A stretch of DNA of 64,000 nt from Mangrovimonas futianensis (GTDB taxonomy: Bacteria > Bacteroidota > Bacteroidia > Flavobacteriales > Flavobacteriaceae), in NCBI RefSeq assembly GCF_021245805.1, contig NZ_JAJJNF010000008.1, forward strand, positions 124,001 to 188,000. Direction: 5' to 3'. Each line of letters starts with the position of its first letter. Position 1 is the stretch's first letter. Positions 49,001 to 56,756 of the stretch are shown here, in pieces. Under the pieces are notes generated by a model. It had not been told where the DNA came from and did no database searches. It worked only from the letters and a program-made list of their open reading frames with translations. A program made the translations under genes and the position numbers.

Positions 49001-50029
49001 AAGCTTTTTCAGCGGTATTATCAAAACAATACACATAGTGAGGGAGTGGGTATAGGTTTGTCCTTAGTTAAAGAGCTTACGGTTTTGTCACATGGAACTA
49101 TCGTCGCTCATTCCATGAATGACGATGATATTCAGTTTGTGGTTAGTCTTCCAATTGAGAAAAGTTATTATAATCATTCAGAAATACAACCTACATTAAA
49201 CATTCCAGATCTTGATGAAAACTCAGAAATTAGAAAGGATTCCAAGGCTTCATTGAACGGTAAAACAGTCAAACCCTTATTACTCATAGTTGAAGACGAT
49301 GACGATATAAGGACTTTTGTTAAATCCATTTTGAAGGATCAATATAAAATAATAGAGGCTTCCAATGGGGAAGAAGGGATAGATAAGGCGATAAAGCATG
49401 TACCTGATATCGTTATAAGCGATGTCATGATGCCAAAAATAGATGGCATCAAACTTTGCAATACCCTGAAGGAAGACATTAAGACCAGTCACATACCTAT
49501 CGTTCTACTGACGGCCAAATCAGGGGATCATAACGAAATAGAAGGCTTACGAACAGGCGCTGATGCCTATTTAACTAAACCATTCAATAGTGAAAAGCTC
49601 AAAATAAGAGTTGAAAAACTTCTAGAGACACGCAAGAAGCTTCATGAATATTATGGAAAGAACAATGTGTTGAATTTTTATGAAATGGAAGTGTCCAATA
49701 CAGAGGAGCAATTTTTTACGAATCTTAAAGAGGTGATTAAAGAAAATTTGACCCAATCTGATTTTACAGTGGAAACCTTGAGTCAAGAAATGCGCATGAG
49801 CCGTATGCAATTACATAGAAAATTAAAGGCCCTTTTTGGGCTTTCTACATCAGAATTTATTCGCAACGAACGTTTAAAAATGGCTGTATCATTATTAGAA
49901 AAATCAGATGATACTGTTTCAGAAATAGCCTATAAAACAGGTTTTAATACACCTTCCTATTTTATTAAATGCTTTAAGGAGGTATACCATTCTACACCAA
50001 AAGAATACCTTCAAAACATCGACAAATAA
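46079..50029 (+). CDS. Hybrid two-component system protein (Reg_prop/Y_Y_Y sensor, kinase, receiver, AraC)
   Basis: At least 1316 aa in one chain. A periplasmic beta-propeller of Reg_prop blades (SVISMAQDSTGYLWIATRSG, SNGVIWLGTNVSG) leads to a Y_Y_Y domain (FKYRLINHDEEWMESG) and a membrane helix (LAKFIYVLLGLLIIYAVY). The HisKA domain has NNISHEFRTPLTL (His about 819); HATPase has NLLGNAVKYTPDGG and HSEGVGIGLSL, with Asn-Asn-Gly in the G1 box where Asp is usual. The receiver has VISDVMMPK (Asp about 1115), and an AraC HTH pair ends the protein. The only ATG/GTG/TTG in frame is GTG 46079, which cuts through the signal peptide. The frame is open to 46037, and two ATT codons (46037, 46040) would start a complete one (RSYIFISVYICWVFSGLCV). 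Probable regulator of the genes at 50166-53718. Confidence 0.92.
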   Translation: MFSGLCVLQAQEIKPDLTNLRQVTFRYLNNEDGLSQNSVISMAQDSTGYLWIATRSGLDRYDGNNFKHYNKQFDATAKGRGKVLGRTFVDRQDNLWIISSGCKLEKYQKETDSFFRVFPNDSVVNIFQDSYSNMYFSMYNGQVITIGAKNKDTTVLFNPPQKDLFVHHFLEEGEHLYLTTFNDIYRYSLKSNTYEIIHNKNSSRNHVLEKSQDGVVWLGTLGDGLYYKSKSDFDFQSANTINPKLPENLYILSLHEDKYQRLWICTLKQGILLLDLRTNTIEKLKFQKGNLYALSDNEIFTLYEDSNGVIWLGTNVSGLAYYDEYLSKFNVLTASQVPEDVNVEVVLSIATDNEQNVFFGTTNGLTIYNKVRDEFKTLTDRNSPLLTSAINAMYYENGDLWVGHGTVLGKKGGLTIINDQGGYEVFNASSKTPLDINYINKIFRDSNGQMWLACDYGLIKFDRKYGIIEKYHYTNDDSTLNSINSVSCIIEDSNKTLWISTYTDGVFKVDIKSGEAEQILKESKKIKSIAFDPTNENILWVGTNGNGLIRYNIQSREKEVFSVDQGFPDNCIYGVLFDESNNLWMSTNRGMVKFRYQGSNDFLIENFNTNDGLQSLEFNTNAYYKDKQGVMYFGGLAGVNWFKPENITKNPNVPKTIISDITVVNNEIDFSKNHTFSSDSNTISIRFESLNFSKPKGNNFKYRLINHDEEWMESGNNNLARYVNLPPNDYRFEVISSNYDGLWNTIPATYSFTILNPWYLSSLAKFIYVLLGLLIIYAVYKYLNWRWQMKMKLELETRETDRLKKLDEYKTKLYNNISHEFRTPLTLISGPVDNQLCKPNISETDKQELNLIKRSSKRLLNLVNQLLDLSKLETGNLKLNVVQGNLSVLLKQIVTGFEFKAKDKELEFTYQIDDVNEAWFDRDVIEKIVSNLLGNAVKYTPDGGYIKFDATLNDGFLTVTVVNNGNSLKDEELPKLFQRYYQNNTHSEGVGIGLSLVKELTVLSHGTIVAHSMNDDDIQFVVSLPIEKSYYNHSEIQPTLNIPDLDENSEIRKDSKASLNGKTVKPLLLIVEDDDDIRTFVKSILKDQYKIIEASNGEEGIDKAIKHVPDIVISDVMMPKIDGIKLCNTLKEDIKTSHIPIVLLTAKSGDHNEIEGLRTGADAYLTKPFNSEKLKIRVEKLLETRKKLHEYYGKNNVLNFYEMEVSNTEEQFFTNLKEVIKENLTQSDFTVETLSQEMRMSRMQLHRKLKALFGLSTSEFIRNERLKMAVSLLEKSDDTVSEIAYKTGFNTPSYFIKCFKEVYHSTPKEYLQNIDK

Positions 50030-50043
50030 AGAGTTTTTAGTGC

Positions 50044-50084
50044 TTGTTACATAAGTGGTATACTTTGTTACAGGAGTGATACCT
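50044..50084 (+). promoter_or_regulatory. Tandem direct-repeat operator downstream of the hybrid system gene
   Basis: TTGTTACATAAGTGGTATAC (50044-50063) and TTGTTACAGGAGTGATACCT (50065-50084) are 21 bp apart. They end 18 bp before the -7 box, covering the -33 region. Direct repeats two helical turns apart are the normal target of AraC-type activators. Confidence 0.65.
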
Positions 50085-50102
50085 CTTCTTTTTTTATCAT
50101 TC

Positions 50103-50110
50103 TAGCTTTA
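50103..50110 (+). promoter_or_regulatory. -7 element of the 50.2-53.7 kb gene set
   Basis: TAGCTTTA differs from TAnnTTTG at the last base. It has no TTG at -33; instead the direct repeats occupy that position. Confidence 0.5.
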
Positions 50111-50165
50111 CACAAGTAGACAACCCATATTCTCAAAATTCCCTACTGAGAAATTATTTAATAGC

Positions 50166-50303
50166 ATGTTTAAAAAAGACAAATTAATAAAAGATGATAA
50201 GAACATCTTTATTCATATCGACCATTTAAAAACTGGTGAATACACTATTAATATCATGCAAAATAAAAAAGCTATTAAATCAATAAAAATTACGAAATCC
50301 TGA
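50166..50303 (+). CDS. 45-aa peptide resembling a T9SS sorting-domain tail
   Basis: ATG 50166 to TGA 50301-50303 encodes MFKKDKLIKDDKNIFIHIDH followed by LKTGEYTINIMQNKKAIKSI and a short basic end. The pattern (I)xIxHLKTGEYTINI....K.IKSIKI closely resembles the last two strands of type A T9SS sorting domains (for example L.TGLYLIQI...G...KKFLKN in this window), but there is no cargo domain and no signal peptide. It lies between the direct-repeat promoter and the propeller lipoprotein gene. It may be a small regulator, a fragment, or a real mini-protein. The coding pattern looks natural, with no rare codons. Confidence 0.55.
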   Translation: MFKKDKLIKDDKNIFIHIDHLKTGEYTINIMQNKKAIKSIKITKS

Positions 50304-50418
50304 ATGCAAGTTTAGAGATGTACTACCTCTGTAATTAAAATCTCTTGACTATTTGCAAAGGAAATTAGGAGGTTAAATATATATACTATTAAAAGCTATT
50401 AATCAAAATCTATAACTT

Positions 50419-51615
50419 ATGAAAACACAATTTTTCACACGAAACAAAAAAGGTCATTCATTAATTGGTATGCTCATAATTTTACTCATGCTAGCAGTAA
50501 GTTGTGAAGAACCCTCAGAGTTTATTCAGTCAGATGATAACAATATGTCTAACAAAAGCTTTAAGCAAACTAATGACCAAATGGTATATGAATTTGAGGG
50601 ATCTGTGTTTGATATTGCAAGCACGCCGGATGGAGGCATTCTTGTTGGAGTCAATAATGGGGCGTCCAAACGTGTCGACTTAATAAAAAATGGGAGTGTA
50701 CAAACGATGACTACTCTTGATGCTGCCACAGATATACAGGGAATAGCTTCTATTGGAAGCGGGAATATCTATGTTTCAACAGGGGGGTCAGACCTGGCCC
50801 AAAATGGAGAACTATATAAGGTGACACCTTCTGGTGGAACCATGGTGGCAGATCTTGCTGCGTTTGAATACGAGAACGATCCAGATGCCAATTATGGAAC
50901 ACAATGGAAGGATCAATTATGTGAAGCCATAGACGGGTACAGTGCGGGTCCTCAAAATAATCCCTATAAGGTGGCGGCTGTTTCGGGAAATGAGTTTCTT
51001 ATCGCCGATGCCGCAGGAAATACAGTTTTATCGGCCAAATCAACAGGTGAAATTGATTGGAAAGCCATTTTGACCCCTCCATTGGATGAAAATGGTGACT
51101 ATTTAATTCGTTGGCAGACGGGAGCAGAGGGCGACATTCCTTGCTATGTGCAACCAGTGCCAACTTCAGTAGCTGTAGCAAATGATGGTTCTGTATTTGT
51201 TGGGGAATTAACGGGCGCGCTAGCCGATACAGATGGTTTACCCATTGGTCGTTCCAGAATTTGGAAAATACAACCAGGAGCCAACCATGTAGTATGTTCT
51301 GAAGATTCAGAAGATTGTGAGGCTATAATTAGTGGTCTAACCTCTATAATCGACATCGAGATAGGTCCAGACAATCTTCTTTATGTGGTTGAGTTTGACC
51401 AAACCAGTTGGTTATCCTTATACATTCCCAATTTAACTGTTGGAGGATCTATAAAGGCATATGATTTAGATGGTAATTTGGATAGGGTAGTAGCTTCAGG
51501 TTTAGAATACCCTAGTGCCATAACTTTTGATAATAAAGGTCATTTGTGGCTTCTTGAAAACAACAGCACCTCGTTTACCACTGGTAATAATCCAACTGTG
51601 AGAAAAATCTATTAA
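50419..51615 (+). CDS. ScyD/ScyE-type beta-propeller lipoprotein
   Basis: The 398-aa protein has an N-terminal hydrophobic helix ending MLAVSC, a lipobox with Cys29, followed by an acidic stretch. The body is an NHL/SMP-30-like beta-propeller: GSVFDIASTPDGGILVGVNN, NNPYKVAAVSGNEFLIADAAGNTVL, PVPTSVAVANDGSVFVGELTG and SRIWKIQPG. This order (NPYxVA..., ADAAGN, PTSVAV, VGELTG, R.W...PG) is that of the ScyD/ScyE family, named after scytonemin-cluster proteins; their reaction is not known. It is surface or periplasmic, in a set with two cupredoxin-like lipoproteins and under the presumed control of the hybrid regulator. Confidence 0.85.
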   Translation: MKTQFFTRNKKGHSLIGMLIILLMLAVSCEEPSEFIQSDDNNMSNKSFKQTNDQMVYEFEGSVFDIASTPDGGILVGVNNGASKRVDLIKNGSVQTMTTLDAATDIQGIASIGSGNIYVSTGGSDLAQNGELYKVTPSGGTMVADLAAFEYENDPDANYGTQWKDQLCEAIDGYSAGPQNNPYKVAAVSGNEFLIADAAGNTVLSAKSTGEIDWKAILTPPLDENGDYLIRWQTGAEGDIPCYVQPVPTSVAVANDGSVFVGELTGALADTDGLPIGRSRIWKIQPGANHVVCSEDSEDCEAIISGLTSIIDIEIGPDNLLYVVEFDQTSWLSLYIPNLTVGGSIKAYDLDGNLDRVVASGLEYPSAITFDNKGHLWLLENNSTSFTTGNNPTVRKIY

Positions 51616-51642
51616 ATAACCATTTAAGCCTTAAAAAATATC

Positions 51643-52605
51643 ATGAGTTCAGTTTTAAATTTTAAATACGTCAATCTATATGTTGCGATTCTTTTCGTGA
51701 GTTTGATAAGTTGCAAAAATGAAAGTAAGGAGAGCAAACAGAAACTTGCAAGTGTTGTTTCAATTGAAAACAAAAGAAATATCGTTGAGGTGACTACCAA
51801 TATTATGGACTTTGAGATTCCAACGCAACTCCAGTCTGGGTGGACCACTTTTAAATACAATAACAAATCTGGAGAAACGCATTTCTTTATTTTCGAGAAA
51901 ATGCCCGAGGGAATAACCATTGAAAATTATAAAAATGAATTGGTGCCTCCATTTAAGGCTGCTTTCACCTATTTAAACGAAAACAAAATAGAGGAGGCAA
52001 TGAAGGAATTTGAAAAAATTCCATCTTGGTGGCAGGATGTCAAATTGGGTGGGGGCGTTGGTTTAATAGCACCAAGAAGTTCAGCCGAAACTACAGTTTA
52101 TTTGAAACCAGGCACCTATGTGATGGAGTGCTATGTTAGAATGCCAAACGGGATGCCACATGCATTTTATGGAATGTTAAAGGAAATTGTAGTATCTGAG
52201 ACAGCAAATGAAAATAAAGAACCTCAATCAGATTTTGATATTCACCTTTCAAGTAAAAAAGGAATCACTTTTATGGATTCCATAAAAGCGGGAGAGTACC
52301 AAATGGCAGTAAGGTTTGAGGATCAAAAACTATATGAAACGCTATTGGGGCACGATATTAATCTCGTAAAATTAGATGATATGAAACTGCTGGATTCGCT
52401 GGGTACTTGGATTGATGCTTCTAATATCAAAGCTTTTAAAACTCCTGTTCCAAAAGGGCTAACTTTCCTTGGAGGTGTTGAAGATTTAGAAGCCGGTGAA
52501 ACAGGTTATTTCAAGGCCAAATTGGAAAAGGGAAATTATGTGCTGATTTCTGAGATTCCCAAGGCAGTAGAGAGAAACATGTATAAAGTTTTTAAAGTGT
52601 ATTGA
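51643..52605 (+). CDS. Two-domain cupredoxin-like lipoprotein (paralogue 1)
   Basis: The 320-aa protein has lipobox LISC (Cys24). Residues about 48-190 look like a cupredoxin beta-sandwich: GWTTFKYNNKSGETHFFIF with His80 where the first copper His lies, and PGTYVMECYVRMPNGMPHAF with YGM giving Cys163, His173 and Met178. The Cys-x9-His-x4-Met loop is longer than the usual Cys-x2-4-His. The C-terminal half (about 205-320) repeats the sandwich pattern (LEAGETGYFKAKLEKGNYVL) without the metal residues. It lies 27 bp after the propeller gene. Copper binding is inferred, not shown. The family name is unknown to me. Confidence 0.7.
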   Translation: MSSVLNFKYVNLYVAILFVSLISCKNESKESKQKLASVVSIENKRNIVEVTTNIMDFEIPTQLQSGWTTFKYNNKSGETHFFIFEKMPEGITIENYKNELVPPFKAAFTYLNENKIEEAMKEFEKIPSWWQDVKLGGGVGLIAPRSSAETTVYLKPGTYVMECYVRMPNGMPHAFYGMLKEIVVSETANENKEPQSDFDIHLSSKKGITFMDSIKAGEYQMAVRFEDQKLYETLLGHDINLVKLDDMKLLDSLGTWIDASNIKAFKTPVPKGLTFLGGVEDLEAGETGYFKAKLEKGNYVLISEIPKAVERNMYKVFKVY

Positions 52606-52740
52606 AACGGATGGACAAAAATTGGAAAGAATCTTCTTGAGAAGACATTATATTTCATAGCGCACTCATTAATAAATGAATCCTAATTGATTTGCTTTGA
52701 TAAAAATTTATTAACTTAAATATCTTAAAACCAATTACAT

Positions 52741-53718
52741 ATGACTTGTTTGAAAACTAACTATTCAAAAATCGTGATTTCCTTGGTGGGAATCTTATTT
52801 CTTTTTAATTGTAAAAACGAAAAAAAGAACCCAGTTACAGAAACTGAAGTTTTGGTCGTAGAGGAAACGGTGCCAGAACCAGAAAACGTAATAAATGTCA
52901 TCACTAAAAGTATGGAGTTTATCTGTGCTGATACCATTCCCTCGGGATGGAATACGTTTAAATATCAAAATCAGTCCAACGAAACCCATTTTTTCCTTTT
53001 GGATAAATACCCGGAGGGAAAAACTGAGGAAAATGCCATTACAGAGATTGCACCAGTTTTTGGGGAAGGGATGGATTTAATTAATGAAGGGAAACCAGAA
53101 GAAGGATTTGCCGCTTTTGGTAAGCTGCCCGCATGGTATGGTGACATTGTTTTTTCTGGTGGAACTGGACTCATAGCGCCAAAACATACAGCCATAACAA
53201 CCGTAAAATTGGACCCAGGATATTACATTATGGAGTGTTATGTGAAAATGCCCAATGGTAAATTTCACACATTAATGGGAATGGCAAAGGGGATTATAGT
53301 CACAGATGAAGATAGTGGTAATTCGCCACCAGAACCAACCGTAGAAATAACCCTTTCTGGTGAGGAAGGGATTAGCTTTCCAACTCCAATAAAAAAGGGA
53401 AAACAAATTTTTTCTGTTTTTGTAAAGGATCAAAAACCTCATGAAAATTACATTTGGCATGATATCAATCTTGTTCGACTAGATAAAGGAGCAAGTATAG
53501 AAGCCCTTGAAGCGTGGATGGATTGGTCCGATCCCAAGGGATTAATCACGCCAGTTCCTGAAGGATGTACTTTCTTAGGAGGTGTCAACGATATGCCAGC
53601 AGGGAGTAAGGGTTACTTCTATGTTGATTTAAAGCCGGGTAAATATGCCTTTATTTCAGAGGTGCCGAAATCAAAGCAAAAAGGGCTCTTAAAAGAGTTT
53701 GTGGTATTTGATAATTAG
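52741..53718 (+). CDS. Two-domain cupredoxin-like lipoprotein (paralogue 2)
   Basis: The 325-aa protein has lipobox LFNC (Cys24). It is colinear with the preceding paralogue. GWNTFKYQNQSNETHFF carries His83; PGYYIMECYVKMPNGKFHTL with MGM gives Cys166, His176 and Met181, so all four putative copper ligands and the Cys-x9-His-x4-Met spacing are conserved. The second domain (MPAGSKGYFYVDLKPGKYAF) lacks them again. Conservation between paralogues that differ widely elsewhere argues that these residues matter. It is separated from paralogue 1 by 135 bp and overlaps the convergent riboflavin gene end by 4 bp. Confidence 0.7.
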   Translation: MTCLKTNYSKIVISLVGILFLFNCKNEKKNPVTETEVLVVEETVPEPENVINVITKSMEFICADTIPSGWNTFKYQNQSNETHFFLLDKYPEGKTEENAITEIAPVFGEGMDLINEGKPEEGFAAFGKLPAWYGDIVFSGGTGLIAPKHTAITTVKLDPGYYIMECYVKMPNGKFHTLMGMAKGIIVTDEDSGNSPPEPTVEITLSGEEGISFPTPIKKGKQIFSVFVKDQKPHENYIWHDINLVRLDKGASIEALEAWMDWSDPKGLITPVPEGCTFLGGVNDMPAGSKGYFYVDLKPGKYAFISEVPKSKQKGLLKEFVVFDN

Positions 53719-54869
53719 TAATTAACAAAATCAACAATTTCTAAACCGTATCCTATCATTCCCACTCGTTTGGTCTGCTCACTGTTGGAGACCAAACGAA
53801 GTTTGTGGATGTTTAGATCATGAAGAATTTGAGCACCTATACCAAAGTCTTTATTATCCATTTTAATTCCAGGAGCCTTGATAACGTCCTTAGCATTTTG
53901 AGCAACTTTTAACTCAGAGAGCCTATTAAGTAAATTAGTAGATTGGTTCTGTTGATTTATAAAGATAATGGCACCTTTTCCGACTTCGCTGACTAACTTG
54001 AACATGTCGTCCAATTTTTTATCAGCATTGTTAGTTAAGGTTCCCAAAATGTCATTGTTTACTAAAGTTGAATTAACTCTTGTAAGGACTGGTTCATCAG
54101 CTTTCCAACTTCCTTTAGTAAGTGCTATATGTACTTGGCTATTGGTTGTTTGTTGATATGCTCGCAACCTAAAAGAGCCAAAACGTGTTACAATATCAAA
54201 ATCTTCTTTCTTTTCAATCAAAGAGTCATGTTGCATTCTATAAGCCACCAAATCTTCAATAGAAACAATTTTAAGATCAAACTTTTTGGCCACTTCCATC
54301 AATTGTGGTAAGCGAGCCATAGTCCCATCTTCGTTCATGATTTCAACAATAACACCACCAGGTTTCAAACCTGCCAATCTTGCAAAATCAATAGCGGCTT
54401 CGGTATGGCCAGTTCGTCTTAAAACACCACCTTCTTTAGCTACCAATGGGAATATGTGTCCAGGTCTGGCCAATTCAAATGGTCTCGTGTCATGATCGAT
54501 AAGAGCTTTTACGGTTTTAGCTCTATCACTTGCAGAAATACCGGTGGTTACTCCTTTACCTCTTAAATCTACCGATACGGTAAAGGCCGTTTCCATAGGG
54601 TCGGTATTATTATTGACCATCATATGAAGTTCCAGTTCCTTACAACGTTTTTCAGTCAATGGGGCGCAGATTAATCCACGTCCATGAGTAGCCATGAAAT
54701 TGATCATTTCTGGGGTTACCATTTCAGCAGCTGCCAAAAAATCACCTTCATTCTCTCGGTCGGCATCATCAACAACAATAATTACCTTGCCATTTCTAAT
54801 ATCTTCAATGGCTTCTTGGATGGTATTTAACTGTATCATAGGACGTTCTAGGGTCAATTCTTCTGTCAT
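53715..54869 (-). CDS. ribB: 3,4-dihydroxy-2-butanone 4-phosphate synthase with degenerate GTP cyclohydrolase II domain
   Basis: The 384-aa protein has a complete N-terminal RibB domain (to about 205): DDADRENEGDFLAAAEMVTP, THGRGLICAPL, TAFTVSVDLRG, TTGISASDRAKT, RPGHIFPLVAKEGGVL and RTGHTEAAIDFARLAGL. It converts ribulose 5-phosphate to the four-carbon riboflavin precursor. The C-terminal half has the position and length of RibA but has lost its catalysis: the zinc-Cys stretch (normally HSECLTGDVFGSLRCDCG) reads NSTLVNNDILGTLTNNAD, and the QEGRGIGL region reads NQQNQSTNL. A separate active RibA is therefore expected elsewhere. It is the last gene in the minus-strand lptG-lolA-ftsK series. 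Confidence 0.92.
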   Translation of the reverse strand: MTEELTLERPMIQLNTIQEAIEDIRNGKVIIVVDDADRENEGDFLAAAEMVTPEMINFMATHGRGLICAPLTEKRCKELELHMMVNNNTDPMETAFTVSVDLRGKGVTTGISASDRAKTVKALIDHDTRPFELARPGHIFPLVAKEGGVLRRTGHTEAAIDFARLAGLKPGGVIVEIMNEDGTMARLPQLMEVAKKFDLKIVSIEDLVAYRMQHDSLIEKKEDFDIVTRFGSFRLRAYQQTTNSQVHIALTKGSWKADEPVLTRVNSTLVNNDILGTLTNNADKKLDDMFKLVSEVGKGAIIFINQQNQSTNLLNRLSELKVAQNAKDVIKAPGIKMDNKDFGIGAQILHDLNIHKLRLVSNSEQTKRVGMIGYGLEIVDFVNY

Positions 54870-54885
54870 GATGCAAAGATATGGC

Positions 54886-56748
54886 TTATTTTAAACTAAC
54901 TGAAATGTCTTGATTTATTTTATTCTTTCTAAGAAAGTGACTTAAAGGATAAAATAGGTATCCTAAAATTAAACTGATAGGATTTTTTGAAAAGCTAGAT
55001 TTGGGCACATGTTTATAAAGCTTAAAACTGACTATGGTCGATACGACATAGTATACAAGACATATAAACAAGGCGATTATCCCTAGTTGCAAGCTTACTA
55101 AAGCAAGCTCAGGAAATTTATTGTTTTTCAGAATAAAGAAGAGTGGAATCAAAATGGCAGCCGCGATATAAAAAATAAAACTGAACTTGGAAAAAACAGT
55201 AAAATCCTCTTGTAATTTAGTTACCTGAATGACATTTTTTGAATCTATTTTTTCTGGAGCAAGCTCTCTATTTGCCATGATTTCAGCCACTTCATTAGGA
55301 AGTTCCTTTCTTGCCTTTTCTTCTTTTGGCTTAATTTTAAGCAGTTTTTTAATGGGTTCAATTAGGTGGTCAAATTCAAACAATCCTCTATCTTGTGTGG
55401 CTCTTCTGGTAAGATAGATACTTAAAGGAAACATGATCAATGTTGACACCCAAGGAGCCAAAGCAGGATTCATGGCCCCCCCTTCAGAACTTTCCTTAGC
55501 AAAAATCCCTATAAAATGGTAGGTTAAAAATAATAGAATGGCAACTACCATAGGTAAACCCAATCCTCCTTTTCTAATTAGAGCTCCTAACGGCGCCCCG
55601 ACAAAAAATAGAATAACACAAGCAAATCCCAAAGCGACCTTATCATGGTAAGCTAAGACGTGTTTGTACATCCATATTTTTTTCTGCTTAAAGCCCTCCT
55701 TTTTTACTTTGACTATTTGCTTAGTACTTTTGATGGAATTTGTAGCTAAATCTATCAATTGGACTTTTTTACGGGTATCAAATAAATCCAATATGTCTCC
55801 CGTGTAAATGGTGTCCTTTTTGGCCTTAATTCCCGAATTCATAACAGGTATATTGGTTCGAGAATATAAGTTCTCAGAAAATTCGCTATAAACTTTAGCA
55901 ATATCTGTTTTTAAGGAATCAATGGTATAACTAAGATCCTTCATGCTCAACATGCTGTATTTATTGGATACTTCTTTTTCATCCATATCCTGATTGTTGA
56001 AGCCGGAAAGGTCAATGTTGATGGTATAAGTTTCAAACGAACTCTTAGTCATGGGCCTTTTTTGGCGATCTTTGTAATCTTTAGGCGGGGAATCATCATA
56101 AAAATACCCTTCATGAAGAATTAATTTCAAAACATTGGATTCTTCACTTCCAACTAATTCACCATTTTTAGCCACTATGGTAGTATGATTACCTCTACTA
56201 TTTTTGTTGTTTTTTTTATGAATAAGGACACCATCTAAAAATTGACCACGATCGCCAGATTTTTTATCCACCTTAATATTGTAGTCTATGACATCGTTAA
56301 ATTGCCCTTCAGCAATAACCATTGCCGGTTTGAGTTTGGCGATGTTTTTCCTTAGGTTTAAGGAATTATACTCTCCCCACGGAATGACTGTATTTGCAAA
56401 AATGAAGGTTAAAAAAGCCAAAAGAACAATAAAGGCACTTAATCCAGCCATGGCTCTTTGTAAGGATATACCCGTAGATTTCATGGCGGCAAACTCATAA
56501 TTCTCTGCAAAGCTTCCAAATACCATGATTGAAGACAAAAGAATGGTTAATGGTAATACCAATGTTACCAATCGTGGTGAGAAATAAATTAAGAATTTTC
56601 CAACAACCACAATATCCAAATCTTTACCAGCCAGCTCCTTGATATATAGCCAAATGGTTTGTAGAACAAAAATCAGCATGAGTATAACGAACACACTGAT
56701 AAAAGTTTTTAAATAGGTGGTTAATATGTACCTGTCAAGAATTTTCAA
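54886..56748 (-). CDS. LptF/LptG-family permease
   Basis: The 620-aa YjgP/YjgQ permease starts MKILDRYILTTYLKTFISVF. The N-terminal half has three membrane helices and FAENYEFAAMKSTGISLQRA; a periplasmic beta-jellyroll-like region (about 130-350) follows. A second helix bundle has HDKVALGFACVILFFVGAPL and RKGGLGLPMVVAILLF. An extra C-terminal part (about 450-620) adds two helices; E. coli LptF/G are about 360 aa, so this is the long Bacteroidota form. It moves LPS from the inner membrane to the LptA bridge with LptB. It lies 8 bp after lolA. Confidence 0.92.
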   Translation of the reverse strand: MKILDRYILTTYLKTFISVFVILMLIFVLQTIWLYIKELAGKDLDIVVVGKFLIYFSPRLVTLVLPLTILLSSIMVFGSFAENYEFAAMKSTGISLQRAMAGLSAFIVLLAFLTFIFANTVIPWGEYNSLNLRKNIAKLKPAMVIAEGQFNDVIDYNIKVDKKSGDRGQFLDGVLIHKKNNKNSRGNHTTIVAKNGELVGSEESNVLKLILHEGYFYDDSPPKDYKDRQKRPMTKSSFETYTINIDLSGFNNQDMDEKEVSNKYSMLSMKDLSYTIDSLKTDIAKVYSEFSENLYSRTNIPVMNSGIKAKKDTIYTGDILDLFDTRKKVQLIDLATNSIKSTKQIVKVKKEGFKQKKIWMYKHVLAYHDKVALGFACVILFFVGAPLGALIRKGGLGLPMVVAILLFLTYHFIGIFAKESSEGGAMNPALAPWVSTLIMFPLSIYLTRRATQDRGLFEFDHLIEPIKKLLKIKPKEEKARKELPNEVAEIMANRELAPEKIDSKNVIQVTKLQEDFTVFSKFSFIFYIAAAILIPLFFILKNNKFPELALVSLQLGIIALFICLVYYVVSTIVSFKLYKHVPKSSFSKNPISLILGYLFYPLSHFLRKNKINQDISVSLK

Positions 56749-56756
56749 AGGGTCAA

